From NCBI RefSeq assembly GCF_029624125.1, contig NZ_JARSBN010000008.1:1-64000 (forward strand): a DNA stretch of 64,000 nucleotides, in the 5' to 3' direction. A program made the position numbers and the translations under genes. Position 1 is the first letter of the stretch, and each line of letters starts with the position of its first letter. The notes beneath the pieces are model-generated. The model was not told where the DNA came from. It saw nothing but the letters and a program-made list of their open reading frames with translations, and made no database searches. Of the stretch, positions 47,290 through 54,231 are shown in pieces. Source of the stretch: Winogradskyella marincola. Its GTDB lineage: Bacteria; Bacteroidota; Bacteroidia; Flavobacteriales; Flavobacteriaceae.

Positions 47290-47844
47290 TTAAAACCAAT
47301 TTTCTTCCATGCAATCAGCTAAAGCTGTTCTTGCTCTGTGTATTATTACCCAAAGGTTAGACGCAGTAATATCTAATTCATTACAAATCGTTTCGGTGTC
47401 GTAACCTAAAATTGTCTTCATTTTAAAAACTTCAGCTTGCTTTTCAGGAAGTTTAGATAGACAATCATAAATAGCATTACCTAATTCGGTATTTTCTAAT
47501 TTGTCTTCAGCAGTTTTATCAAAAGGATCGGCTACACGTTCTTCTAGCCAATCGCCTTCAGATTCAGAATCATTGTTGTAGGTCATTCTAACTTCAGCTT
47601 TTCCTTTGTTAGAATTTATTTTTCTGTAATAATCTATGATTTTCCGCTTAAGAATAGAGACCAGCCAAGTGCGCTCACTGGCTTCGCCCTTAAAATTGTT
47701 CATGGATTTTAGGCCAGCCAAAAAAGTTTCAGATACCAAATCTTGAGCCATTGCTCTATCATTAACCCTAGAGATGGTATAGTTAAATAGGTAATCTGAA
47801 TACAAATCAATCCAGTTGTTAGGATTTAATTGATGGTTAGCCAT
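47290..47844 (-). CDS. RNA polymerase sigma factor, sigma-70 (ECF-like) family
   Basis: 184 residues. Region 2 at about 14-80 (YLFNYTISRVNDRAMAQDLVSETFLAGL, RTWLVSILKRKIIDYYRK) and region 4 at about 120-175 (LSKLPEKQAEVFKMKTILGYDTETICNELDITASNLWVIIHRARTAL). The 40-residue acidic linker between them is normal. Likely directs transcription of a small regulon with the adjacent zinc-finger-like protein as its modulator. Own promoter (47866-47873). Confidence 0.92.
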   Translation of the reverse strand: MANHQLNPNNWIDLYSDYLFNYTISRVNDRAMAQDLVSETFLAGLKSMNNFKGEASERTWLVSILKRKIIDYYRKINSNKGKAEVRMTYNNDSESEGDWLEERVADPFDKTAEDKLENTELGNAIYDCLSKLPEKQAEVFKMKTILGYDTETICNELDITASNLWVIIHRARTALADCMEENWF

Positions 47845-47865
47845 TCTTAGTTTTCATTGCTTAGT

Positions 47866-47873
47866 CAAAAATA
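47866..47873 (-). promoter_or_regulatory. -7 element TATTTTTG of the sigma-factor gene
   Basis: Perfect TAnnTTTG on the minus strand, 22 nt before the ATG at 47844. Confidence 0.5.
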
Positions 47874-47912
47874 GTTAAAAAAATAAGACCTAAAATGGGT
47901 GTTCACATTTTC

Positions 47913-48791
47913 CTAACGTTTCGTTGCACTAATAATGTAATATCCAAAACTTTTAAGGTGCAAACCAGATAACAGAGCGTAGAAAGATCCTTTTAAATTA
48001 TGAAGACTTTCTCTTTTTAGGTTTTTGAAACCAAAAATTTTCTTGAAAATAAATCCTAAAATGGCAAAAGGCACATGCAGAACAGAAGGAGCTACTCTCA
48101 TCGAGACATCTTCAACCTTTATGTTGGTAAATCCTAGTTCTTTTAAATTTTCCGTTATGCGCTGGTGTGTCTCTAGTTTTTCTAAACTCCAGTGGTTACA
48201 TAATTTATTGTAGGCAAATTTGCCGCCTTTGCATAGTTGAGATCTGTCTTTTTTTAGAAAAGCATCAGCCATAACAAAGCGTCCTCCAGGTTTTAGTAGT
48301 CTGTGCATTTCTTTGAGGGAATTAAAATTATGACCCGAATGGCAAAAGCTTTCAATAGCTACAGCAGAGTCAAATGAGTCGGATTGAAATGAGGTGTTGT
48401 TATAATTTTCTTTTAAAATGATACCGTTTTTACCTTCTAGTAATTCGTTGCCTTTTTTTACCTGAAAATCGGATAACGTTACACCATAAGCTACGACGTT
48501 TTTGTAATGCTTTAATGCATATCGCATTGTGGCTCCCATACCACAACCTAAGTCGATAAGTCGGTTTTTGGTTTTACCTATGTTTAGTCTTTTTGTGACT
48601 TGGTTGTTCATTTCATTTAACATAGAATCGCGTTTAAAAGGATTTGTTTTAAACGGAATGAAATAACCAAAATGCATGTTGTAATCGTTACTCCAAAACT
48701 CATAATCTTCGGTAGCTTCGTTATAGAAATCTACCATTTCTATTCGGTTTTGTTCTGCAAAATCACTGTAAGGTATGGATTGTGTTTTCAT
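47913..48791 (-). CDS. SAM-dependent methyltransferase of the lipid/sterol/tocopherol-type class
   Basis: 292 residues. N-terminal FYNEATEDYEFWSNDYNMHFGYFIP (the 'HFGY' entry typical of CFA/SMT/GTMT-type enzymes), motif I LIDLGCGMGATMRYAL (about 97-112), motif for SAM ribose GVTLSDFQVKKG, then AIESFCHSGHN and LLKPGGRFVMADAF. Sequence style is that of enzymes acting on acyl chains or isoprenoids. Third gene of the GbsR-controlled operon, 4 nt after the desaturase-like gene. Confidence 0.88.
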   Translation of the reverse strand: MKTQSIPYSDFAEQNRIEMVDFYNEATEDYEFWSNDYNMHFGYFIPFKTNPFKRDSMLNEMNNQVTKRLNIGKTKNRLIDLGCGMGATMRYALKHYKNVVAYGVTLSDFQVKKGNELLEGKNGIILKENYNNTSFQSDSFDSAVAIESFCHSGHNFNSLKEMHRLLKPGGRFVMADAFLKKDRSQLCKGGKFAYNKLCNHWSLEKLETHQRITENLKELGFTNIKVEDVSMRVAPSVLHVPFAILGFIFKKIFGFKNLKRESLHNLKGSFYALLSGLHLKSFGYYIISATKR

Positions 48792-48795
48792 GGTG

Positions 48796-49689
48796 TTATA
48801 GTTTTGGTAATTTCCAATTTGTAGAATTGTAAGCTATTGCGGTTGATTTTAAATTTCCTTTCTGTGTTTTTACAGCAGAAATAATTTTTAACTTTTTTAA
48901 TAAATATGCAATCATCCATCCAAAATCTATTTCATACCATTTTGAAGAAAATTTAGCTGAAGTAGGATAAGAGTGATGGTTGTTGTGAAAACCTTCTCCA
49001 AATGATAGTAGTCCAAGTAATATGTCGTTGTAGCCACTCTCATCTGCGCCATTTATTTTATGTCTAGAGTAACCGTATTTATGTGATGCGCAGCCAATAT
49101 ACCAGTGGCCAAGAATTATGATTGACGTACGTAAACATGTTGCAATAAGCATGCTGTTAAAACCAACAAGAAAATACAGTAGGAGCATAAAGATGATATA
49201 ATGTAATTGCCATGTTTTATGTAGCCAAAGTATAGTTGAATCGTTTAAATCCTCTTCTGGAATTTGATAACGTACTAAATCTGTTGGAATAAAAGTAAGA
49301 TGAAGATTCCAGTAGTAATCTGTGAACAAAGAATGTTTATATTGAAAGTATCTAGGGCAATCATTTCTGTTTTGCCAATAGTCTCTAAAGTAATGTTGTT
49401 TTAACCAATTTAATGGACTTCCTAATCCAGTTAATGCAAAAAGATAGAGGCTGATTTTTCTAAAAGTTTTACTTGTTTTGTAGGATTTGTGTATGATGCC
49501 TCTATGTAAGCCAACAGAGTGACCTATACCTACAGTTAAGAACAAGAGTAGAATGTTTAAAGCTAAGTCTTGCCATTGAATTGATGAGTAATCAATAAAT
49601 AAGATAGGAAATAGCATTGTGTATAGCCAGATCGTTTTTTTCCATGAAAATTGAATTATTCCAAAGGATGTTTTAAGATTTTTATTCAT
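48796..49689 (-). CDS. Fatty-acid desaturase-like membrane protein with altered central histidine box
   Basis: 297 residues, several membrane helices. Histidine boxes: box 1 HRGIIH (62-67) and box 3 GEGFHNNHHSYP (His235, 238, 239) are intact, and the extra ligand GHWYIGCASHKYG (His195, His203) is present. Where acyl-CoA desaturases have HxxHH after box 1, this protein reads WLKQHYFRDYWQNRND (99-110), so two histidines are lost and Arg-Asp-x-x-Gln takes their place. It therefore may be a di-iron enzyme of a different activity or a subfamily with different ligands. Shares the A of TAATG with the gene upstream and precedes the methyltransferase by 4 nt. Confidence 0.85.
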   Translation of the reverse strand: MNKNLKTSFGIIQFSWKKTIWLYTMLFPILFIDYSSIQWQDLALNILLLFLTVGIGHSVGLHRGIIHKSYKTSKTFRKISLYLFALTGLGSPLNWLKQHYFRDYWQNRNDCPRYFQYKHSLFTDYYWNLHLTFIPTDLVRYQIPEEDLNDSTILWLHKTWQLHYIIFMLLLYFLVGFNSMLIATCLRTSIIILGHWYIGCASHKYGYSRHKINGADESGYNDILLGLLSFGEGFHNNHHSYPTSAKFSSKWYEIDFGWMIAYLLKKLKIISAVKTQKGNLKSTAIAYNSTNWKLPKL

Positions 49690-50030
49690 TATTTCTGGAT
49701 TTTATAGGTTATGAATAAATTATGAAACGCAAGACAAATTGATGTGACAAAACACAAGGTTATAAGTTGCTGTCCGGAATCTAAAAAACCTTTATTAACA
49801 AGGAAGAATGTATAAAGTACAGATGCAACTAAAAGTATGTAAAGAAGGTAGTTTGTCCTAATAGCAGGTGACATTTCTTTGAAATAAAATCCAATAATTA
49901 TCGCAAATAAAATCTGAAAAGCACCTAATACGATTAAGAAAAGTAGTGCATAGAAAGGCATAATAATGAGTATTAGGTTAAAGACAATTAATGTAATATT
50001 AAGTTGATAAATAACTCTTGTTGTTTTCAT
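49689..50030 (-). CDS. Small four-helix membrane protein, first gene of the lipid-type operon
   Basis: 113 residues, four predicted membrane helices (LIVFNLILIIMPFYALLFLI, FQILFAIIIGFYF, YILLVASVLYTFFLV, LITLCFVTSICLAF). No recognisable family. Translationally coupled to the desaturase-like gene (one-base overlap). A 26-bp palindrome lies 16 nt upstream of its start. Confidence 0.75.
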   Translation of the reverse strand: MKTTRVIYQLNITLIVFNLILIIMPFYALLFLIVLGAFQILFAIIIGFYFKEMSPAIRTNYLLYILLVASVLYTFFLVNKGFLDSGQQLITLCFVTSICLAFHNLFITYKIQK

Positions 50031-50045
50031 AATTCTATTGTTTTA

Positions 50046-50071
50046 AAACTTTCAAAAAAAATTGAAAGTTT
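50046..50071. promoter_or_regulatory. 26-bp palindromic operator, copy 2 (operon side)
   Basis: AAACTTTCAA-N6-TTGAAAGTTT, identical arms to copy 1 and the same 6-nt spacer, between the regulator's stop and the start of the membrane-protein/desaturase/methyltransferase operon. Probable binding site of the GbsR-type regulator. Confidence 0.75.
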
Positions 50072-50088
50072 AGTTTAAAAAAATATAG

Positions 50089-50592
50089 CTACTTCATTAG
50101 CTTTATAACAGACTTTGTTAACCAGTTTTGTTTTTGGTTTACTAATTTGTTCATTAAGGTGTCTAAATCGTCTGTAAGTTCCTTTAAGGCTTTGGTTTGT
50201 TTTATTAATTCTTTAGTGGCTTCTGTACCATCATTTTCAATTGAGGAGACTTCTTCTAAAACTTTTATAACAGGTTTTATTTCTCTGCGGCTACGTTCTT
50301 TGGCAACAATACGAGCCAGTTCTTGCACATCTTTTTCGGTGGTAAAAAACTCTTTGCGCTCTCCAGATACCAATACTTTAGTTACAATTCCCCAATCTAT
50401 AAGTTGTCTTAAATTCATGCTGGTATTACCACGTGAGATTCTGAGTTCTTCCATAATCTCTTCCATTGATAAGGGTTTTGTAGAAATAAAAAGCAACGCT
50501 TGTATTTGAGCCATGGCTTTGTTAATGCCCCAAAGTGACCCTAAACTTCCCCAAGTACTTACAAATTTATCTTTTGCTTCTTTATATTCCAT
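50089..50592 (-). CDS. GbsR/MarR-family transcriptional regulator
   Basis: 167 residues. Winged-HTH region at about 20-85 (MAQIQALLFISTKPLSMEEIMEELRISRGNTSMNLRQLIDWGIVTKV), beta-wing GERKEFFTTE, then a helical dimerisation tail. The GNTSMNLRQL recognition helix is typical of GbsR-type proteins, which answer to osmolytes, lipids or small acids. Position and paired palindromes imply control of itself and of the downstream operon; probably a repressor. Start ATG 50592 lies only 5 nt after a -7 element. Confidence 0.9.
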   Translation of the reverse strand: MEYKEAKDKFVSTWGSLGSLWGINKAMAQIQALLFISTKPLSMEEIMEELRISRGNTSMNLRQLIDWGIVTKVLVSGERKEFFTTEKDVQELARIVAKERSRREIKPVIKVLEEVSSIENDGTEATKELIKQTKALKELTDDLDTLMNKLVNQKQNWLTKSVIKLMK

Positions 50593-50596
50593 GTAG

Positions 50597-50625
50597 CAAA
50601 TATATAATAAATTTTAAACTTTCAA
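50597..50625 (-). promoter_or_regulatory. Promoter of the GbsR-type regulator (TTG-N18-TATATTTG)
   Basis: Minus strand: TTG (50625-50623), 18 nt, perfect -7 TATATTTG (50604-50597). The TTG lies inside the palindrome, so bound protein would block the promoter (autorepression). Confidence 0.65.
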
Positions 50626-50641
50626 TAATTATTGAAAGTTT
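50616..50641. promoter_or_regulatory. 26-bp perfect palindromic operator, copy 1 (regulator side)
   Basis: AAACTTTCAATAA joined to its exact reverse complement; perfect over 26 bp. It overlaps the -33 box of the regulator's promoter and the last codon of the upstream peptidase-like gene. Confidence 0.75.
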
Positions 50642-51407
50642 ATTTGATTTGTAAATGAATATGGTCATCATGTCTTACTGCTTGGCAGCCATGAAACCTT
50701 ATTCTGGAATCTTGAAGATTTAAATTGCTTTTAAGATAAGGTTCAATGAAAATTTTTTGTGTTTCAGAATGAGATAAAAGATGTTGAATTAACTTTTTTG
50801 TTGAAGATTCATCAAAAGTCAGTTCTTTGTCTGTGCTGAAAGTAAGATGTTTAGTGAAATCATATTGCCAATACCCATTGTCAATACAATTTTTAGATAT
50901 TAGGTTATTTGAGTTAACAAAAGCTCCATAGCCAGAGAATGATGGTTTTTTATTGGTAGCCTTACCTGTCTTATCTAAATACATAAAACTAAGATCTATT
51001 TTCTTTCCATCATTATGGCTTAAGTGTGGTAATAATGGAAAGCCGTTATAAAAAGGAAAGTTAGCATCTAAATATGTTATTCTAATACCACTTTTTTGAC
51101 TGCTTTTTAGTAAGATCTCTTTTAGTTCTGGTGTAACGTAGTTTCTAAAAGCTAAAGGGTAAAACCAATTTTTAGGTTCTAAATTATTACTGAATAAAGG
51201 TAATTGTACTCTGCCAAAGTATGAAGCAATAGGTGGTACAATGATAATGTTGAATACTAAATAAATTAATGGAAAAACATAGCGTTTTTTCCAATTTTTA
51301 GCTTTAGATAATACAATAGTAATTATCCAAACAAAACCGCCAATTTGTGTTAAGGCGGTTAAGATTGTTATAATTAAAATGTGTCCAATAAGCTTTAAAA
51401 ACCTCAT
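50640..51407 (-). CDS. Membrane-anchored LAS-type (MepA-like) metallopeptidase candidate
   Basis: 255 residues. Two membrane helices at about 8-33 and 45-62, then an extracytoplasmic domain with LPHLSHNDGKKIDLSF (His131, Asp138) and the C-terminal RHDDHIHLQI (His249, His251). HxxGxxxD plus HxH is the zinc signature of LAS peptidases such as penicillin-insensitive murein endopeptidase, so a peptidoglycan hydrolase is likely. It is longer at the N-terminus than MepA, which has a simple signal. Its stop falls in the regulator's palindrome. Confidence 0.65.
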   Translation of the reverse strand: MRFLKLIGHILIITILTALTQIGGFVWIITIVLSKAKNWKKRYVFPLIYLVFNIIIVPPIASYFGRVQLPLFSNNLEPKNWFYPLAFRNYVTPELKEILLKSSQKSGIRITYLDANFPFYNGFPLLPHLSHNDGKKIDLSFMYLDKTGKATNKKPSFSGYGAFVNSNNLISKNCIDNGYWQYDFTKHLTFSTDKELTFDESSTKKLIQHLLSHSETQKIFIEPYLKSNLNLQDSRIRFHGCQAVRHDDHIHLQIK

Positions 51408-51433
51408 AAGACACTAACGTGTATTGTGAGTGT

Positions 51434-53464
51434 TTATTTCAGTAAACCAGCACGTCGTAGTAACGCTTCAGGTTGAGGTTCTTGCCCTCTAAACTTTTTG
51501 TACAAAGTCATTGGGTTTTCTGTGCCACCTTGAGACAATACAAATGCCTTAAATTTATCGGCAACCGTTTTATTAAAAATGCCTTCTTGTTTAAAATATT
51601 CAAACGCATCTGCATCTAAAACTTCTGCCCATTTGTAGCTGTAGTAACCAGAAGAGTAGCCTCCTTGAAAAATATGTGCAAAAGCTGTACTCATACAGTT
51701 TTCCTCAACATCAGGATATAGTTTTGTTTCGCCAAAAGCTTCAGATTCGTGTGTTTTTACGCTTGTAATTGCTGTTGGATCTATACCATGCCAGCTCATG
51801 TCTAGCATACCAAAACTCAACTGACGCAAGGTTTGCATACCTTCATGGAAGGTTGCTGAAGCTTTTATCTTTTCAACCAGTTCCATCGGAATCACGTCTC
51901 CAGTTTCGTAATGCGTAGCAAAGAGTTTTAGAGATTCTTCTTCGTAACACCAATTTTCTAAAACCTGGCTTGGTAATTCTACAAAGTCCCAAAACACACT
52001 TGTACCAGAAAGACTAGGGTAGGTGGTGTTGGCTAACATGCCATGAAGCGCATGTCCAAATTCGTGAAACAAAGTCGTAACTTCATTAAAGGTTAATAAG
52101 GAAGGTTTACTCTTTGTTGGTTTGGTGAAATTACAAACGATAGATACGTGAGGTCTCTCGTTAACACTATTTTTAATCATTTGAGGCTTGTAAGATGTCA
52201 TCCAGGCACCATTACGTTTTCCGGATCTTGGGAAAAAGTCGGCATAAAATATAGAAACCAATTCGCCTTCACTATCGGTAACTTTATAAGTTAAAACATC
52301 TTCATGATATTTATCGACAGTGTTAATTTCTTCAAACTGAAGTCCGAATAATTTATTAGCGACAGTAAATGCACCATTAATAACATTTTCTAATTTGAAA
52401 TATGGCTTTAGTTTTTCATCATCTAAATCGAATAATTTTTGTTTCAATTTTTCAGAATAGTAAGCCGAATCCCATTTTTGTAACTGGTCAATACTGTCTA
52501 ACTCTTTTGCAAAAGCTTCGAGTTTTTCAAACTCTTCTTGTGCGGCTGGTTTTGCTTTATCTAAAAGTTCATTTAAAAAAGCGTTAACTTTCTCAGGTGT
52601 TTCTGCCATGCGCTCTTCTAAAACAAAATGAGCATGGGTTTTGTAGCCTAAAAGTTGAGCACGCTCAAAACGAAGATTAGCAATTTTTAAAACAATATCC
52701 TGGTTATCTAAGTCGTCGTTATGAAATCCTTTGCTGCCAAAAGCTTTGGATAATTTTTCGCGAAGTTCACGATTATCAGCGTAAGTCATAAAAGGGATGT
52801 AGCTTGGGTAATCTAAAGTGATTAGCCAGCCATCTTTACCTTTGCTTTCAGCTAATTGTTTTGCTGCTTCTTTGGCACCTTCTGGTAAACCGGAAAGATC
52901 AGATTCGTCAGTAAGAAGCATTTCAAATTTGTTGGTTTCTGCTAAAATGTGTTCGCCAAATTTTAGTTTTAGCTGACTTAATTCTTTATCAATAGCACGT
53001 AATTTTTCTTTTTTGTCTTCAGATAAATTAGCACCATTTCTAGAGAATCCTTTATATTTTTTATCAAGAAGCGTTTCTTGTTCTGTAGTTAATTCTAAGT
53101 CTCCTTTAGAATCATAAACAACTTTTACACGTTTGAACAATTCTTCATTCAATGTAATATCGTTACTAAATTCAGATAATAAAGGAGAAACTTCCTGAGC
53201 TATTTTTTGAATTTCGTCATTAGTTTCAGCAGAATTTAAATTGAAAAAAATACTCGAAATTCTGTCCAATTCTTCTCCAGAATAATCCAATGCTTCAATA
53301 GTGTTCTCAAAAGTTGGTTTTTCAGTGTTATTAACAATGACATTTATCTCTTTTTTAGCACTCTCTATAGCGGTTTTAAACGCGGGAAGAAAGTCTTCAT
53401 TTTTTATTTTAGAAAATGGAGCTGTATTGTATTGAGTATCAAAAGATTTGTTGAGAATTGTCAT
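51434..53464 (-). CDS. M3-family oligopeptidase (Dcp / oligopeptidase A type)
   Basis: 676 residues. Zinc motif LFHEFGHALHG (His466, Glu467, His470), then the downstream Glu in SGTSVFWDFVELPSQVLENW and the C-terminal DADAFEYFKQEG. Cytosolic thimet-type oligopeptidase of peptide catabolism. No signal peptide (MTILNKSFDTQYNTAPFSKI). Monocistronic; no good promoter recognised in the 185-bp gap upstream. Confidence 0.95.
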   Translation of the reverse strand: MTILNKSFDTQYNTAPFSKIKNEDFLPAFKTAIESAKKEINVIVNNTEKPTFENTIEALDYSGEELDRISSIFFNLNSAETNDEIQKIAQEVSPLLSEFSNDITLNEELFKRVKVVYDSKGDLELTTEQETLLDKKYKGFSRNGANLSEDKKEKLRAIDKELSQLKLKFGEHILAETNKFEMLLTDESDLSGLPEGAKEAAKQLAESKGKDGWLITLDYPSYIPFMTYADNRELREKLSKAFGSKGFHNDDLDNQDIVLKIANLRFERAQLLGYKTHAHFVLEERMAETPEKVNAFLNELLDKAKPAAQEEFEKLEAFAKELDSIDQLQKWDSAYYSEKLKQKLFDLDDEKLKPYFKLENVINGAFTVANKLFGLQFEEINTVDKYHEDVLTYKVTDSEGELVSIFYADFFPRSGKRNGAWMTSYKPQMIKNSVNERPHVSIVCNFTKPTKSKPSLLTFNEVTTLFHEFGHALHGMLANTTYPSLSGTSVFWDFVELPSQVLENWCYEEESLKLFATHYETGDVIPMELVEKIKASATFHEGMQTLRQLSFGMLDMSWHGIDPTAITSVKTHESEAFGETKLYPDVEENCMSTAFAHIFQGGYSSGYYSYKWAEVLDADAFEYFKQEGIFNKTVADKFKAFVLSQGGTENPMTLYKKFRGQEPQPEALLRRAGLLK

Positions 53465-53560
53465 TTTTATCGTCTAATTTTTCTTACGTATGTTGTTGAT
53501 AATGTGTGTTTTAACACTATTTTAAGAGAATTGGCAGTGAAATATTAATTAAGTTTTTCC

Positions 53561-53655
53561 TACATTTGCATCATCTTTGACGAACAAGAACTTTTGTTCT
53601 TAAGGATTGGTTAATAGCGAAAAAAGCCTCGACGGAAGTTGAGGCTTTTTTATAG
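53561..53655 (+). ncRNA. Candidate small RNA between the M3 peptidase and purE
   Basis: A perfect -7 element TACATTTG (53561-53568) is followed by about 85 nt without a frame. This stretch contains a hairpin AAGAAC-TTTT-GTTCTT (about 53585-53601) and ends in a strong hairpin GCCTCGAC / GTTGAGGC with a T-run (53621-53653). A promoter plus terminator with no gene between suggests a short transcript of about 80 nt. The -33 box is not evident. Not matched to any known family by eye. Confidence 0.4.
53621..53653. terminator. Bidirectional terminator at the end of purE
   Basis: AAAAAGCCTCGAC-GGAA-GTTGAGGCTTTTT (stem includes one G-U), T-runs on both sides. It serves purE on the minus strand and the candidate small RNA on the plus strand. 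Confidence 0.85.
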
Positions 53656-54129
53656 GTCCTTTGCAGACTCTATAACCTTAGCTTTTAAACCTTCTTTGTA
53701 AACGATTACCTTGTCTAGAATACACTGGTCAGAACTACCTAAAATTTGAGCTGCTAAAATGCCTGCATTTTTAGCTCCATTTAATGCTACAGTCGCCACA
53801 GGAACTCCGCCTGGCATTTGTAAAATTGATAATACAGAATCCCAACCATCTATTGAGTTGCTACTTTTTACAGGAACACCAATTACAGGTAATGGAGATA
53901 GCGAAGCTACCATGCCAGGTAAATGTGCAGCACCACCAGCACCAGCTACAATAACTTTGATGCCTCTGGTATGTGCGTTTTTACTATAATCGAATAATTT
54001 TTCTGGTGTGCGATGTGCAGATACGATATCAACTTCTACTTCGATATCAAATCCTTTTAATATATCTATAGCGTCTTGCATTACTGGCAAATCGCTTTTA
54101 CTTCCCATTATTACTCCTACTTTGCTCAT
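53650..54129 (-). CDS. purE: N5-carboxyaminoimidazole ribonucleotide mutase
   Basis: About 159 residues from ATG 54129 (MSKVGVIMGSKSDLPVM). The frame is open to 54159, but that would begin in the dispersed repeat and add ten unusual residues. Class I PurE: GSKSDLPVMQDA, SAHRTPEKLFDY, VAGAGGAAHLPGMVAS. Converts N5-CAIR to CAIR in purine synthesis. Works with PurK encoded just upstream; a repeat element of about 75 bp separates them. Confidence 0.95.
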   Translation of the reverse strand: MSKVGVIMGSKSDLPVMQDAIDILKGFDIEVEVDIVSAHRTPEKLFDYSKNAHTRGIKVIVAGAGGAAHLPGMVASLSPLPVIGVPVKSSNSIDGWDSVLSILQMPGGVPVATVALNGAKNAGILAAQILGSSDQCILDKVIVYKEGLKAKVIESAKDL

Positions 54130-54153
54130 GCTTATATAATATGTTTTATGTCT

Positions 54154-54227
54154 GGTCAAGTGCAGTCGAGACCTCTATATAGAAAATAAATTTTTTAGAA
54201 TGACCTCTCGACTGCGCTCGAGGTGAC
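54154..54227. repeat. Dispersed inverted-repeat element between purK and purE
   Basis: Left arm GGTCAAGTGCAGTCGAGA (54154-54171) is an imperfect inverse of the right arm TCTCGACTGCGCTCGAGG (54206-54223). The right arm forms a hairpin CCTC...GAGG. Its 27-bp core recurs with two differences at 61883-61909, inside a gene. Confidence 0.7.
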
Positions 54228-54231
54228 ATTT

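Noticed and set aside
50147..50509. Plus-strand frame of 120 residues opposite the GbsR-type regulator
   Set aside because: Antisense shadow; the minus strand has the winged-HTH protein with promoter and operator.
54130..54159. Upstream start for purE (10 extra residues)
   Set aside because: It would lie in the dispersed repeat, and the family's N-terminus begins at MSKVGVIMGSK.
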